Below the pieces are notes generated by a model. That model made no database searches, had not been told where the DNA came from, and saw only the letters and a program-made list of their open reading frames with translations. The position numbers were made by a program, and so were the translations under genes. 52,096 nt of DNA from Clostridiales bacterium (lineage in GTDB: Bacteria; Bacillota; Clostridia; Saccharofermentanales; Saccharofermentanaceae), in the NCBI GenBank assembly GCA_017427465.1, contig JAFRST010000006.1:1-52096 (forward strand). Reading direction: 5' to 3'. Shown piece by piece: positions 35,096-43,569 of this stretch. Each line of letters begins with the position of its first letter. The first letter of the stretch is position 1.

Positions 35096-35530
35096 TTATT
35101 TCGCTCCGTCCGTCAGGTAATCGATCGCTTCGATGTAGCCGTCAAAGCCTTTGCCGGTAATAGTTTTCGAGCAATAGTAAGAGACGTAGGAGATCTGGCG
35201 GAAAGCCTCACGTTCGTTTACTTTGGAGATGTGGACTTCAACCGCGGGGATCTGCACCGCCTTGAGAGCGTCAAGGAGAGCGACGGATGTGTGGGTGTAT
35301 GCACCAGGATTGATGACGATGCCGTCGACCTTCTCGAAATATGCCTGCTGGATGTAATCGACCAGATCGCCCTCATGGTTGCTCTGGAGGCACTTGACCT
35401 CTATCCCCTTGCCATCGCAGTGGGATGTGATCATGGCGATCAGGTCATCGTAAGTGGAAGCACCGTAGATATCAGGCTCCCTGATGCCGAGCATGTTGAG
35501 GTTAGGTCCGTTAAGCACAAGTATTTTCAT
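35096..35530 (-). CDS. aroQ: type II 3-dehydroquinate dehydratase
   Basis: A 144-residue enzyme that converts 3-dehydroquinate to 3-dehydroshikimate, third step of the shikimate pathway. Conserved blocks are LNGPNLNMLG with the nearby catalytic-type Tyr (IYGA), QSNHEGDLVD, VINPGAYTHTS and EVHISKVNEREAFR. Normal length for the dodecameric type II enzyme. It starts 3 bases after the stop of the fused gene, with only a weak GGAAAG upstream, and is the last gene of the aromatic operon. Confidence 0.96.
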   Translation of the reverse strand: MKILVLNGPNLNMLGIREPDIYGASTYDDLIAMITSHCDGKGIEVKCLQSNHEGDLVDYIQQAYFEKVDGIVINPGAYTHTSVALLDALKAVQIPAVEVHISKVNEREAFRQISYVSYYCSKTITGKGFDGYIEAIDYLTDGAK

Positions 35531-35533
35531 AGT

Positions 35534-37099
35534 TTATTTCAACTTTCCCAGGATATCGGCGATCGCCTTGTCGTAGAAATCCTGCTTAACTTCGAATCTG
35601 TCATAGGAGACCTTGTAGTCGCACCAGGTCTCGTACTTGTCCTTGCGCTGCTCATAGAGCTTCTCAACACCGTGGAGTTGTGAGATCGGTCTGTTCTTAT
35701 CTGTAAGCGCCGTCAGCGGACGTTCAAGATAGAAGACGTTGGAATTGCAGCGTACATAGAACTTGTTTACGTCACGCGTTACGACACCGCCGCCGCAGGA
35801 TATAACGAGTCCGCTCTTGGGCAGGAACTCTGCTGCGATATCGCATTCCATCTCACGGAACTCATCTTCGCCTGCTTCAGAGATGACCTCTGCAGGTGTT
35901 CTTCCGAACTTCTCGGCAAAAGCAATATCAAGGTCGACCAGAGTGCGGCCTGTTACCGTCGCGATGTTTCTTGCCAGCAGCGACTTGCCTGAACCGGGCA
36001 TTCCGATGATCGTGATGTTGCGCATGCGGTTTTCAAGGAGCTTAATAACATTCTCGATCTTCTCTGCCGCTTCATCAGGTACATAAGCTGCGCCGTTTGC
36101 GCTGTCGGGATTGCCGAGCTCTTCAGCTCCGGCAATATCACCTGCGAAGATCCTTGATGACTTATATGCCTGCGCGACGAGCATCGCAAGTCCGCCGCAA
36201 GTCTTAAGGCCAAGGTCTTCTGCTTCCTGCAGGAACTTGGTTCTTGAAGGATTGTAGACGACGTCAGCGCATGCTTCGAGGTCTGCGAATTTTTTAAGAT
36301 CAAGGAGCTTATTATCTACCTTAGGGAACATTCCGACAGGTGTGCAGTTGACGATTATCTGAGCGTCTCCTGCCTTCTCGTAAACATTGGAATAGTTGAT
36401 CTCAGTCTCGAGGTCGCAAGCATAAACATTAGCTGCGCCGAGTGTCTTGAGCGCATAGAAAACTGCGGATGCCGCGCCGCCCGTGCCGAGCACGAGGACT
36501 CTCTTGCCTTCTACGGAAATGCCCTTTCTGGTGAGCATATAGATAAATCCGAAGTAATCGGTGTTCCATCCCTTTGTCTTTCCGCCTTCGAAAAGGACTG
36601 TATTAACGCTGCCCGTTGTTTTCGAAGCATCGTCTAATTCATCGCACATAGCGCAGGCATTTTTCTTGTAGGGGATCGTTACATTGAAGCCCTTAAAGAC
36701 GCCGCTCTTAAAAAGTGTCTCAAGCTCTTCAGGCTCACGCTCAATTACAGAATATGAGTATGAAGAATCAAAGAGGCTGTGGATCTCAGGTGAATATGTG
36801 TGCGCAAGAGTCCTTCCAAGAACGCCGAACGCAGGCTTGTTCTGATGGACCTTGGAGATGTCCATGAGAGCCTTGAAAAGATCTCTTACATAAGGTCTGC
36901 TCTCGAAGCCCGCGATCTCTTCCAAAGCCTTGAATTTTTCTTCTTCCCTGGCAGGAATGTACACATCCATGCCGTTCTCTCTTTTATAGTTTCCGATCTG
37001 ACGGCATGTCGCGATCCTCTCTTCGAAAAGATCCAAGATACCGTTATCGATCTCATCCAGTTTTCCTCTGAGTTCATTCAAGTCGGGTCTCTCGCTCAT
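35534..37099 (-). CDS. trifunctional chorismate mutase / shikimate dehydrogenase / shikimate kinase
   Basis: A 521-residue fusion. The ATG at 37099 is chosen because GGAGG (after 37114) is ideally placed for it. Residues about 6-85 are an AroQ-class chorismate mutase (ELRGKLDEIDNGILDLFEER and RQIGNYKRE). Residues 90-325 are shikimate dehydrogenase (AroE): SPEIHSLF, catalytic Lys in NVTIPYKK, GSVNTV, NTDYFGF and NADP loop GTGGAASAV. Residues 360-521 are shikimate kinase: P-loop GMPGSGKS, DLDIAFAE, CGGGVVT and lid DKNRPI. Motifs of all three appear intact. It places steps 4 and 5 of the pathway and the first step toward prephenate in one chain, between aroC and aroQ. Confidence 0.93.
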   Translation of the reverse strand: MSERPDLNELRGKLDEIDNGILDLFEERIATCRQIGNYKRENGMDVYIPAREEEKFKALEEIAGFESRPYVRDLFKALMDISKVHQNKPAFGVLGRTLAHTYSPEIHSLFDSSYSYSVIEREPEELETLFKSGVFKGFNVTIPYKKNACAMCDELDDASKTTGSVNTVLFEGGKTKGWNTDYFGFIYMLTRKGISVEGKRVLVLGTGGAASAVFYALKTLGAANVYACDLETEINYSNVYEKAGDAQIIVNCTPVGMFPKVDNKLLDLKKFADLEACADVVYNPSRTKFLQEAEDLGLKTCGGLAMLVAQAYKSSRIFAGDIAGAEELGNPDSANGAAYVPDEAAEKIENVIKLLENRMRNITIIGMPGSGKSLLARNIATVTGRTLVDLDIAFAEKFGRTPAEVISEAGEDEFREMECDIAAEFLPKSGLVISCGGGVVTRDVNKFYVRCNSNVFYLERPLTALTDKNRPISQLHGVEKLYEQRKDKYETWCDYKVSYDRFEVKQDFYDKAIADILGKLK

Positions 37100-37115
37100 T
37101 GGCTTATCCTCCATA

Positions 37116-38207
37116 TTAAAGTGATACGAGCAGCAGGTCGTAAAGCGCGATCGCTGCAGCAGCTTCGACGACCGGTACGGCGCGAGGTGCGACGCACGGA
37201 TCGTGTCTTCCTTCTATGCTGATAGTGGTATTCTTCTGTTCTGCCAGATCGACTGTCTCCTGAGCTTTGGAGATGGACGGCGTGGGCTTTAATGCGACGT
37301 CAAAGACTATCGGCGCCAGATCTCCCAAACTGATGCCGCCCTGTATTCCGCCGCTGTGATTTGTCTTCAAAGTGAGGTTGCCTTCTTCGTCAAACATGAA
37401 GGCATCGTTATTCTCGGAGCCCTTAAGGTCAGAACCCTCAAAGCCGTTGCCGAACTCAACGCCCTTAACTGCGGGGATCGCGTAAAGTATCTGCGCAAGC
37501 TTAGCTTCGATGCCGTCAAATATCGGTCCTCCGATTCCTTCCGGATAACCGTAAATAATGCATTCGATGACGCCTCCTACCGAGTCGCCTTCCATGCGCG
37601 CCTGCTCGATCTTCTCCTTCATAAGCTCGCCCTTGGCATCGTCAACAACAGGGAAATCCTTGTCACAGACTTCCGCAAGGTCATTTCTGAAAGCCTCGTC
37701 ATTCACACCGTGATCGAAGTATGTATCGTCACTTACGCCTGCGACTTTCTTAAGATGCGCACTGATCTGCACGCCGTATTTGCTGAGCTCCTGAAGTGCG
37801 ATCGAACCTGCGATGCAAAGAGGCGCGGTCATTCTTCCGGAGAAGATCCCGCCGCCTGACTTTGAAGCATCATCTCCGTAAAGGAGCTTTGCCGCATAGT
37901 CAGCGTGTGACGGCCTCGGGCAGTTGATGATGGATGCGTAGTCCTTGGGCTTTGTATTCGTATTGACGATGTATCCGTGAAGCATCGATCCGACGCGCTC
38001 GAAAATAACCTCATCGGCTTCCTTCCGGGGTGTTGACCAGGCATTCTTACCCGGCGCGCGGCGTGCCATGAAAGCAGCTGTCTTCTTGGGATCAGGCTCA
38101 ACTTCAGAAGGAAGTCCGGTGATATAAACGCCGATCGTCTCGCTGTGGGACTCGCCGTAGATCATTATGTCGAGAGCATCGCCCTCATATGTGCTGCTTG
38201 AATTCAT
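37116..38207 (-). CDS. aroC: chorismate synthase
   Basis: A 363-residue flavin-dependent enzyme that makes chorismate from EPSP, the last shikimate step. The ATG at 38207 overlaps the aroA stop (TAATG); the GTG at 38216 is too close to AAAGGAG to be used. Signatures are YGESHSETIGVYITGLP near the start, the ARRAPGKNAWSTPRKEAD segment, SGGGIFSGRMTAPL in the middle and GIQGGISLG plus RHDPCVAPRAVPVVEA near the end. Normal length. Translationally coupled to aroA. Confidence 0.96.
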   Translation of the reverse strand: MNSSSTYEGDALDIMIYGESHSETIGVYITGLPSEVEPDPKKTAAFMARRAPGKNAWSTPRKEADEVIFERVGSMLHGYIVNTNTKPKDYASIINCPRPSHADYAAKLLYGDDASKSGGGIFSGRMTAPLCIAGSIALQELSKYGVQISAHLKKVAGVSDDTYFDHGVNDEAFRNDLAEVCDKDFPVVDDAKGELMKEKIEQARMEGDSVGGVIECIIYGYPEGIGGPIFDGIEAKLAQILYAIPAVKGVEFGNGFEGSDLKGSENNDAFMFDEEGNLTLKTNHSGGIQGGISLGDLAPIVFDVALKPTPSISKAQETVDLAEQKNTTISIEGRHDPCVAPRAVPVVEAAAAIALYDLLLVSL

Positions 38208-39448
38208 TATTGGCACATCTCCTTTAACAATATCTTCCTGAACTCAGGAAAAGATTTATCGAGGCAATCGATGTTATCAAGTTCGATATCTTTGCCTGTG
38301 GCTGCTGCGCACAAAACTGCCGCCATAGCCATTCTGTGATCGCCCGACGAAGTGAGCACGATATTGTCAGCGACCTTATCTATATATTCTATCGTAATAC
38401 TGTCCTCTTCGAGCGTTACATTTCCGCCGATTGCCTTAAGCATTTCCGTGATCGCCTTAGCCCTGTCAGATTCCTTTATGCGGAGCCTCTTAATTCCCTT
38501 AAGAACAGTCTTCTGCGCTCTGAACGCGCCAACGACCGCCATATACGGAACGATGTCCGGAATATCACTGCAGTCTATCTCGATAGAAGGTCTTACCGGA
38601 TTTATCAGACTGTCCTGCACGAAGACAGTATCGTCTTCCACAAGATAGGATATGCCTGCGAGCATCAGGAATCTCATTATCGCCCTGTCTCCCTGAACGG
38701 ACTGCATATTAAGGCCCGTTACCTTGGCTGAACCACCATGGATCAGGCTTCCTAAGCAGATCAGAAAAGCTCCGTTGCTCCAGTCACCTTCCACTTCAAA
38801 ATTCCCGTCCGGCACAGCTGTTTGAGTCTTCGCGGGAATCTTAAAAGTATCACCTTCTCTTACAACGTTTATTCCGTATTTAGAGAGTGCGTCTGTCGTA
38901 AGCTCGATATAGTGCACCGATGCGATTCCGCCCGTTACTTCAACAACTGATTCTTTGTCAAAACAAGAGAGCGCCATAAGGAGCCCGGAGATATACTGCG
39001 AAGAAACCGAGCCGTCGATAACATATCGACCGCTGTCTATATTTCCCGTAACCGATATCTCATTTGCATCTGCATTTTTAGTGATCGTTACACCGAACGG
39101 CGCGAGGCAGTCTGCAAGTTCTTTTATGGGTCTTTCGATAAGTCTTCCCTTAGTCTTAAAGACGAGTGTTTTTACTGACCGGGATTTGCACGCGAGAGCT
39201 GCGGGAATCATGAAGCGGAGTGTCGATCCGCTCTCATTGCAGTTAAGGATAATTGTCTCTGAGTCTTCATCCTCAAGCGCGCGGAGGCAGGCTTTTGTAG
39301 CCCTTATATCGTCATTATCATCAGGCGATTCTTCAAGGAAATCACCCCTTGCGCCGAGCAGGAAATTTATAATAAGTTCCCTGTGACAGACCGACTTTGA
39401 AAGCGGCGCCCTGATATCCAGATTAAGATTTCTGCAAGCTATTCTCAT
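38207..39448 (-). CDS. aroA: 5-enolpyruvylshikimate-3-phosphate synthase
   Basis: A 413-residue enzyme joining shikimate-3-phosphate and phosphoenolpyruvate. Conserved blocks include SKSVCHRELI (substrate Lys/Ser), ESGSTLRFMIPAA (ESGSTLRF in place of the common GNAGTALR), SSQYISGLLMALS, GDWSNGAFLI, LRIKESDRAKAI and GDHRMAMAAV. The ESGSTLRF form is typical of a Clostridia-type branch. It overlaps aroB by 4 bases (ATGA) and aroC by 1 base. Confidence 0.95.
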   Translation of the reverse strand: MRIACRNLNLDIRAPLSKSVCHRELIINFLLGARGDFLEESPDDNDDIRATKACLRALEDEDSETIILNCNESGSTLRFMIPAALACKSRSVKTLVFKTKGRLIERPIKELADCLAPFGVTITKNADANEISVTGNIDSGRYVIDGSVSSQYISGLLMALSCFDKESVVEVTGGIASVHYIELTTDALSKYGINVVREGDTFKIPAKTQTAVPDGNFEVEGDWSNGAFLICLGSLIHGGSAKVTGLNMQSVQGDRAIMRFLMLAGISYLVEDDTVFVQDSLINPVRPSIEIDCSDIPDIVPYMAVVGAFRAQKTVLKGIKRLRIKESDRAKAITEMLKAIGGNVTLEEDSITIEYIDKVADNIVLTSSGDHRMAMAAVLCAAATGKDIELDNIDCLDKSFPEFRKILLKEMCQ

Positions 39449-40512
39449 ACTGATAAAAACTTCAGGAACTCCTCTTTATTCATCTTTCTGATCTCGGCCC
39501 GGCCGATCTTATTAACAAGTATAACCGATAAAGTGTCGCCGCGTTTCTTTTTATCATTCATTGCGCCTTCCACGATCGCTTCGGGCGTGATGTCATCTTC
39601 TGTCGGGAGCTTATAAAGCTTTAAAAGATTCTTCATCTTCTCAGCTTCTTCTGCTTCCAGAGTGCCTGCTCTTACACACGCATCGATAACGATGCCCATA
39701 CCCTTCGCGACACAGATTCCGTGAGGCTTGGTAAAGCCGCTGTCGCGCTCGATCACGTGACCTACGGTGTGACCGAAGTTCAATGTCTGGCGCCTGCCGT
39801 TATCGGTCTCGTCTTCACCTACTACGCTTGCCTTGTCAGACACATTCATGAAGACGATCTCTTCTAACAGATCTTCGTCATCTCTGATGTTGCCGTTCGC
39901 TTTCTCGAGCTTGTCGAAAAGCGCAAGGTCCATGATGAAAGCATGCTTGGTGACCTCGCCCATGCCTTCGGTAAAAACTTCATCGGGAAGTGTCTTTAAG
40001 AATGAGGTATCTTCAAGAACAAGTGACGGCTGCCAGAAAGCTCCGACCTGGTTCTTACCCATCGGAATATCGATTCCCGTCTTGCCTCCGACCGATGCGT
40101 CGACCATAGCAAGAAGAGATGTCGGGAGCTGGATGACCTTGATCCCACGAAGGAACGTCGAAGCCGCAAAGCCTGCCATATCAGTCGTTACGCCGCCGCC
40201 TAAGCCTACTACGAAGTCAGTCCTCGTAAAGCCTGCTTCGGCCATCTTATTCCACATGCCGGCGATCTCATTAATATTCTTATTCTGCTCGCCGGCTTCG
40301 AAAACATAATCAATGACTTCAAAGCCCGCATCTTCGAGCTGAGCCGTTACTGTATCAAGATAGAGCCCGGCAACATTTGTCTCTGAAACGATCAATGCTT
40401 TGAGCGCGCCGGGGCAGACCTTCTTAGCCTCTTCGCCTAAAGCTAAGACCGCATTCTTGCCGATAAGGACGTCGTAGCTTTTTGATGCCGCGTTAACGTG
40501 AACCGTCCTCAT
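39445..40512 (-). CDS. aroB: 3-dehydroquinate synthase
   Basis: A 355-residue NAD- and metal-dependent enzyme, second step of the shikimate pathway. Conserved blocks: VSETNVAGLY, FVVGLGGGVTTDMAGFAAST with FLRGIKVIQLPTSLLAMVDAS, GGKTGIDIPMGKNQVGAFWQP and LNFGHTVGHVIE with metal-binding histidines. Normal length. GAGG lies 10 bases before the ATG, inside the tyrA reading frame. Overlaps tyrA and aroA by 4 bases each. Confidence 0.96.
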   Translation of the reverse strand: MRTVHVNAASKSYDVLIGKNAVLALGEEAKKVCPGALKALIVSETNVAGLYLDTVTAQLEDAGFEVIDYVFEAGEQNKNINEIAGMWNKMAEAGFTRTDFVVGLGGGVTTDMAGFAASTFLRGIKVIQLPTSLLAMVDASVGGKTGIDIPMGKNQVGAFWQPSLVLEDTSFLKTLPDEVFTEGMGEVTKHAFIMDLALFDKLEKANGNIRDDEDLLEEIVFMNVSDKASVVGEDETDNGRRQTLNFGHTVGHVIERDSGFTKPHGICVAKGMGIVIDACVRAGTLEAEEAEKMKNLLKLYKLPTEDDITPEAIVEGAMNDKKKRGDTLSVILVNKIGRAEIRKMNKEEFLKFLSV

Positions 40513-41351
40513 ATACCATCTACCTCTTCTTTGATCTTTCTGCCTTCATCGAGCAGTTCGCGAAGACCGTCGAAGTCGTCCTCAACAAGTGCCTTTCTGT
40601 ACTTTGCAAGTTCTTCCTGGAGATGGTCGATCTCAAAGATCAGATTGTCCTTGTTTTCCAAAAAGAGCTGTGTCCACATCGTAGGATTGAGCCATGCGAC
40701 TCTCGTCATATCCTTGTATGAACCTGCCGAGAAACCCTTGTGGTTCCTAGCTGACGGGCTCTTGATATATGCGTTTGAAACGAGGTGTGCCATCTGCGAA
40801 GTGAAAGCAATCATCTTGTCGTGTTCGTCTGCGTGCGATAAGTGATAGCTTCCGAAGCCGCAGGGCGCGAGCAGATTTTTAACTCTGTCTAAAAGGAACA
40901 TGTCGTCAAATCTCGGCGGTACTACAACCATCGGCGCACCGAAGAACATGTCTGATCTCGCGTGCGTCATGCCTGAGAATTTTGTGCCTGCCATCGGATG
41001 GCACCCGACAAAGAGAAGACCGTTTTCTTCCGCGATCTTAAAGCACTTCTCGCATACGAGTCTCTTCGTACCGCACGCATCGATTATCATGCCGTCTTTA
41101 TTGAAAAATTCCTTATGTGCCTCCATCCAGTTGATGCTTGCTTCCGGGTACAAAGACAGGATTACGAGATCGCATTTTCCTAAGTTTTCATCTGTCAGTT
41201 CATCGTCAATGATGCCCTGCATCTGAGCCATCTGGGTGATGCTTTTCGTGCGGTTCCAGCCGTAAACTACAGCTTCCTCGTCACTTTTGTATGCCTTTGC
41301 GAATGAGGCTCCGATAAGGCCTAATCCGACTACGCCGACTGTCATCTTCAT
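40509..41351 (-). CDS. tyrA: prephenate dehydrogenase
   Basis: A 280-residue NAD(P)-dependent dehydrogenase that converts prephenate to 4-hydroxyphenylpyruvate, precursor of tyrosine. The Rossmann loop is GVVGLGLIGASFAKAY, and VGCHPMAGTKFSGM with DMFFGAPMVVVPP is the catalytic His region. There is no C-terminal ACT domain, so feedback by tyrosine is probably not through this protein. AAGGA precedes the ATG. It lies 90 bases after the DAHP synthase stop, past a strong terminator. Confidence 0.93.
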   Translation of the reverse strand: MKMTVGVVGLGLIGASFAKAYKSDEEAVVYGWNRTKSITQMAQMQGIIDDELTDENLGKCDLVILSLYPEASINWMEAHKEFFNKDGMIIDACGTKRLVCEKCFKIAEENGLLFVGCHPMAGTKFSGMTHARSDMFFGAPMVVVPPRFDDMFLLDRVKNLLAPCGFGSYHLSHADEHDKMIAFTSQMAHLVSNAYIKSPSARNHKGFSAGSYKDMTRVAWLNPTMWTQLFLENKDNLIFEIDHLQEELAKYRKALVEDDFDGLRELLDEGRKIKEEVDGI

Positions 41352-41404
41352 GTTGAATACACTTCCTTTTCCGAACTGTTGATGGTGCTCATTTTCGAGC
41401 AGAT

Positions 41405-41436
41405 AAAAAATGACGCTGACATGGTGATCAGCGTCA
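41405..41436 (-). terminator. terminator between DAHP synthase and tyrA genes
   Basis: A perfect 9-bp stem TGACGCTGA with TCAGCGTCA (41411-41419 with 41428-41436), 8-base loop, followed on the minus strand by TTTTTT. It lies 6 bases past the DAHP synthase stop (41442) and 54 bases before tyrA. Confidence 0.85.
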
Positions 41437-41441
41437 ATAAT

Positions 41442-42440
41442 TTACAGAATGCTTCTTGCCTTTGCGATCGCGTCCATAACCTCAGTGAACTGCGCAGGTG
41501 TGAGTTGCTGTGCTGCATCGGAGAGGGCCTTCTCGGGATTGCAGTGAACCTCGATCTCGAGAGCGTCCGCACCGGAAACAACCGCTGCCATCGACATCGG
41601 CTTGATGAGATTGGACTTACCTGTCGCATGCGAAGGGTCACCTACGACAGGAAGGTGTGTGATCTGCTTTAATACTGAGATGGCGCTTACGTCGAAAGTA
41701 TTTCTCGTGTATGTCTCGTAAGTTCTGATGCCTCTCTCGCAGAGGATAACGTTCGGGTTGCCCTCGCTCATGATGTACTCGGCGCTCATCAAAAGCTCTT
41801 TGATGGTGGCAGAAAGACCTCTCTTCAAAAGGATCGGCTTGCCTGTCTTACCAAGTGCCTTAAGAAGGTCGAAGTTCTGCATGTTGCGTGCGCCGACCTG
41901 AAGGAAATCAACCTCCTCAAATACCGGGATCTGCTCAGGGCTCATGATCTCGGAGCAGATCGGAAGACCTGTCTCCTTCTTAGCTTCGAGCAAAAGTCTG
42001 ATACCCTCTTCGTGGAGTCCCTGGAAATCGTAAGGAGAAGTTCTTGGCTTGAAAGCGCCGCCTCTTAAGATCGTTGCGCCTGCTGCCTTAACTGCTCTTG
42101 CTGCGTTCATGATCTGTTCTTCGCTCTCGACAGAGCAGGGGCCTGCGATAACTGCGAAATTGCCTCCGCCGATCTTGACGCCGCCGATATCGATGATCGT
42201 ATCTTCGGGATGGAACTTCCTGTTAGCCTTCTTAAAAGTCTCGGATACTCTTGTGACCTTCTCGATGATATCGAGGCCCTGGAGCATATCGATATCTACT
42301 GTTGATGTATCGCCGATAAGTCCTAAAACTGTGCAAAACTCACCTTTTGACTCATTGACCTTAAGGCCCTTGTCTTCAAACCAGTTGATAAGGCTGTTGA
42401 TCTGTTCTCTTGTCGCCGTGTTCTTCAATACTGCAATCAT
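41442..42440 (-). CDS. aroF: 3-deoxy-7-phosphoheptulonate (DAHP) synthase, type I-beta with N-terminal ferredoxin-like domain
   Basis: A 332-residue entry enzyme of the shikimate pathway, joining phosphoenolpyruvate and erythrose-4-phosphate. Residues 1-75 form a ferredoxin-like (ACT-like) regulatory domain ([18 protein letters not shown]). The barrel has [71 protein letters not shown] and [15 protein letters not shown] precedes the ATG. The leader peptide and terminator upstream (42502-42684) indicate attenuation control. The type is that of Thermotoga-like I-beta enzymes. Confidence 0.95.
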   Translation of the reverse strand: MIAVLKNTATREQINSLINWFEDKGLKVNESKGEFCTVLGLIGDTSTVDIDMLQGLDIIEKVTRVSETFKKANRKFHPEDTIIDIGGVKIGGGNFAVIAGPCSVESEEQIMNAARAVKAAGATILRGGAFKPRTSPYDFQGLHEEGIRLLLEAKKETGLPICSEIMSPEQIPVFEEVDFLQVGARNMQNFDLLKALGKTGKPILLKRGLSATIKELLMSAEYIMSEGNPNVILCERGIRTYETYTRNTFDVSAISVLKQITHLPVVGDPSHATGKSNLIKPMSMAAVVSGADALEIEVHCNPEKALSDAAQQLTPAQFTEVMDAIAKARSIL

Positions 42441-42501
42441 GTTGTTTTCTCCTTCTATCCGGGCTTGGGACCCCTTTATGTTCCACCGGTTTAACTTGAA
42501 T

Positions 42502-42540
42502 AAAAAACGCTGCCGGGCTCTTAGCGTACCCTGCAGCGTT
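42502..42540 (-). terminator. attenuator terminator before the DAHP synthase gene
   Basis: An 8-bp stem AACGCTGC with GCAGCGTT (42506-42513 with 42533-42540), an inner 3-bp GGG/CCC pairing, then a T run on the minus strand. It lies 51 bases past the leader peptide stop and 62 bases before the DAHP synthase ATG. Confidence 0.9.
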
Positions 42541-42591
42541 ATTCAAATCAAATCATATCTTTGGTTCTCTTAGGCGCTAGCAAAAGCCGCT

Positions 42592-42654
42592 TTAGTTCTT
42601 CTCCCTAAAGTAGTAATAGTAGCTATACGCATAAAAGAAAACCGCAGTCTTCAT
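42592..42654 (-). CDS. Tyr/Phe-rich leader peptide of the aromatic operon
   Basis: A 20-residue peptide, MKTAV-FFYAYSYYYYF-REKN, read on the minus strand. AAGGAG lies 7 bases before the ATG. Nine of the eleven central residues are Phe or Tyr (6 Tyr, 3 Phe). It ends 51 bases before an intrinsic terminator that precedes the DAHP synthase gene. This is the classic layout for ribosome-mediated transcription attenuation: slow translation of Tyr and Phe codons when the charged tRNAs are scarce would keep the terminator from forming. Confidence 0.88.
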   Translation of the reverse strand: MKTAVFFYAYSYYYYFREKN

Positions 42655-42684
42655 AAGGAATCTCCTTGAATCAAAACTGCGGTT
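42640..42684 (-). promoter_or_regulatory. inverted repeat across the leader ribosome binding site
   Basis: A perfect 9-bp pair AACCGCAGT (42676-42684) and ACTGCGGTT (42640-42648) on the minus strand; the loop contains the leader RBS and start codon, so pairing would slow initiation of leader translation. A possible promoter is TTGCAA-N17-TTTAAT upstream, but a start there would fall inside the first arm, so it may be wrong. An antiterminator structure was not resolved by eye. Confidence 0.6.
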
Positions 42685-42755
42685 ATTAAATCACACCTTT
42701 TTGCATATTGCAATAACTAATACCATTTTAGTAGGTTTGTCCGTCATCGCTTCAT

Positions 42756-43277
42756 TTATGCGAAATCTTCCAGTCCCGTCTTCTCATGGATCAGCTCGAT
42801 TACGCTGTCCGGTTCCATATTGAGCGCGACCGCGATCTCATTGTTGACCCTGTTCCTGGCATCGATCAGCGCGCGCTCATCCTGCGCGTTCAGATGCTTG
42901 CCTTCCTTGGCGAGCTCCTCGGCATGTCTGTTGATCAGATAGATCAGTCCGACGATGTCCTCCCTGCTGCCGTTAACGATAATATCCGTAAAAGTTGCCT
43001 TGCGCTCATTGCGGTCCTCGATCCAGCTGCAGTTGTCGATCGGTAGCTTGTCCAGAAGTGCGATGGCCTCCTTCTTGGACGCGACCGGTCTGATCCTGCT
43101 GACCTGCGCCTCGTTGTTGAGCGGTACATATACATATTGTGATCTTGCAACAAAGAGAGGCTTGAGAACGTAATATTTCTGCGGCTTCTCTTTGAAGAAG
43201 CTGATATCTTTAATGTCGTCGATCTGGCAGACGCCGCTGCCTGCGTATACGATGTTGTCACCTATTTTAAAGCCCAT
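42756..43277 (-). CDS. CarD/CdnL family transcriptional regulator
   Basis: A 173-residue protein with an N-terminal RNA-polymerase-interacting domain (FKIGDNIVYAGSGVCQIDDI ... KYYVLKPLFVARSQYVYVPL) and a helical C-terminal domain (about 95-173). CarD proteins bind the beta subunit of RNA polymerase and stabilise the open complex at promoters. GGGAGG is well placed. It lies upstream of the aromatic leader on the same strand, about 100 bases away, with no obvious terminator between; read-through could be relevant. Confidence 0.9.
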   Translation of the reverse strand: MGFKIGDNIVYAGSGVCQIDDIKDISFFKEKPQKYYVLKPLFVARSQYVYVPLNNEAQVSRIRPVASKKEAIALLDKLPIDNCSWIEDRNERKATFTDIIVNGSREDIVGLIYLINRHAEELAKEGKHLNAQDERALIDARNRVNNEIAVALNMEPDSVIELIHEKTGLEDFA

Positions 43278-43569
43278 CTAAACCTCCCTTTCTTGAATTG
43301 GTCAAAAAATTTTATAAAAATCGCGAAAAAACTATTTGTAAAATACGAATTATGGTATATACTACAAGATTTATTTTAGCATGGGCATATTTATATTGCC
43401 CGTAGACAATTTCTACAAAAAACGCTCTGTTTCAGCACTTTCGTTTGACTTTGTCGGGTTTCCGGCGCAGTTTTTGAGGCAATTTTCAGGCAGAGGTCAG
43501 CGCTATGTCAGGGCATAGTCCGCCCATTGCCGCCTGGTGCCAGTCCGGCCATCAGGCCTTATGCCTTCC

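Noticed and set aside
42502..42684. T-box riboswitch before the DAHP synthase gene
   Set aside because: I did not find the conserved T-box sequence. A Tyr/Phe-rich leader peptide with RBS explains the region better.
43278..43569. Hidden gene between CarD and the PPK2 protein
   Set aside because: The only long frame crosses into the antisense of the PPK2 gene and has no RBS. The region is AT-rich near CarD and probably holds its promoter.
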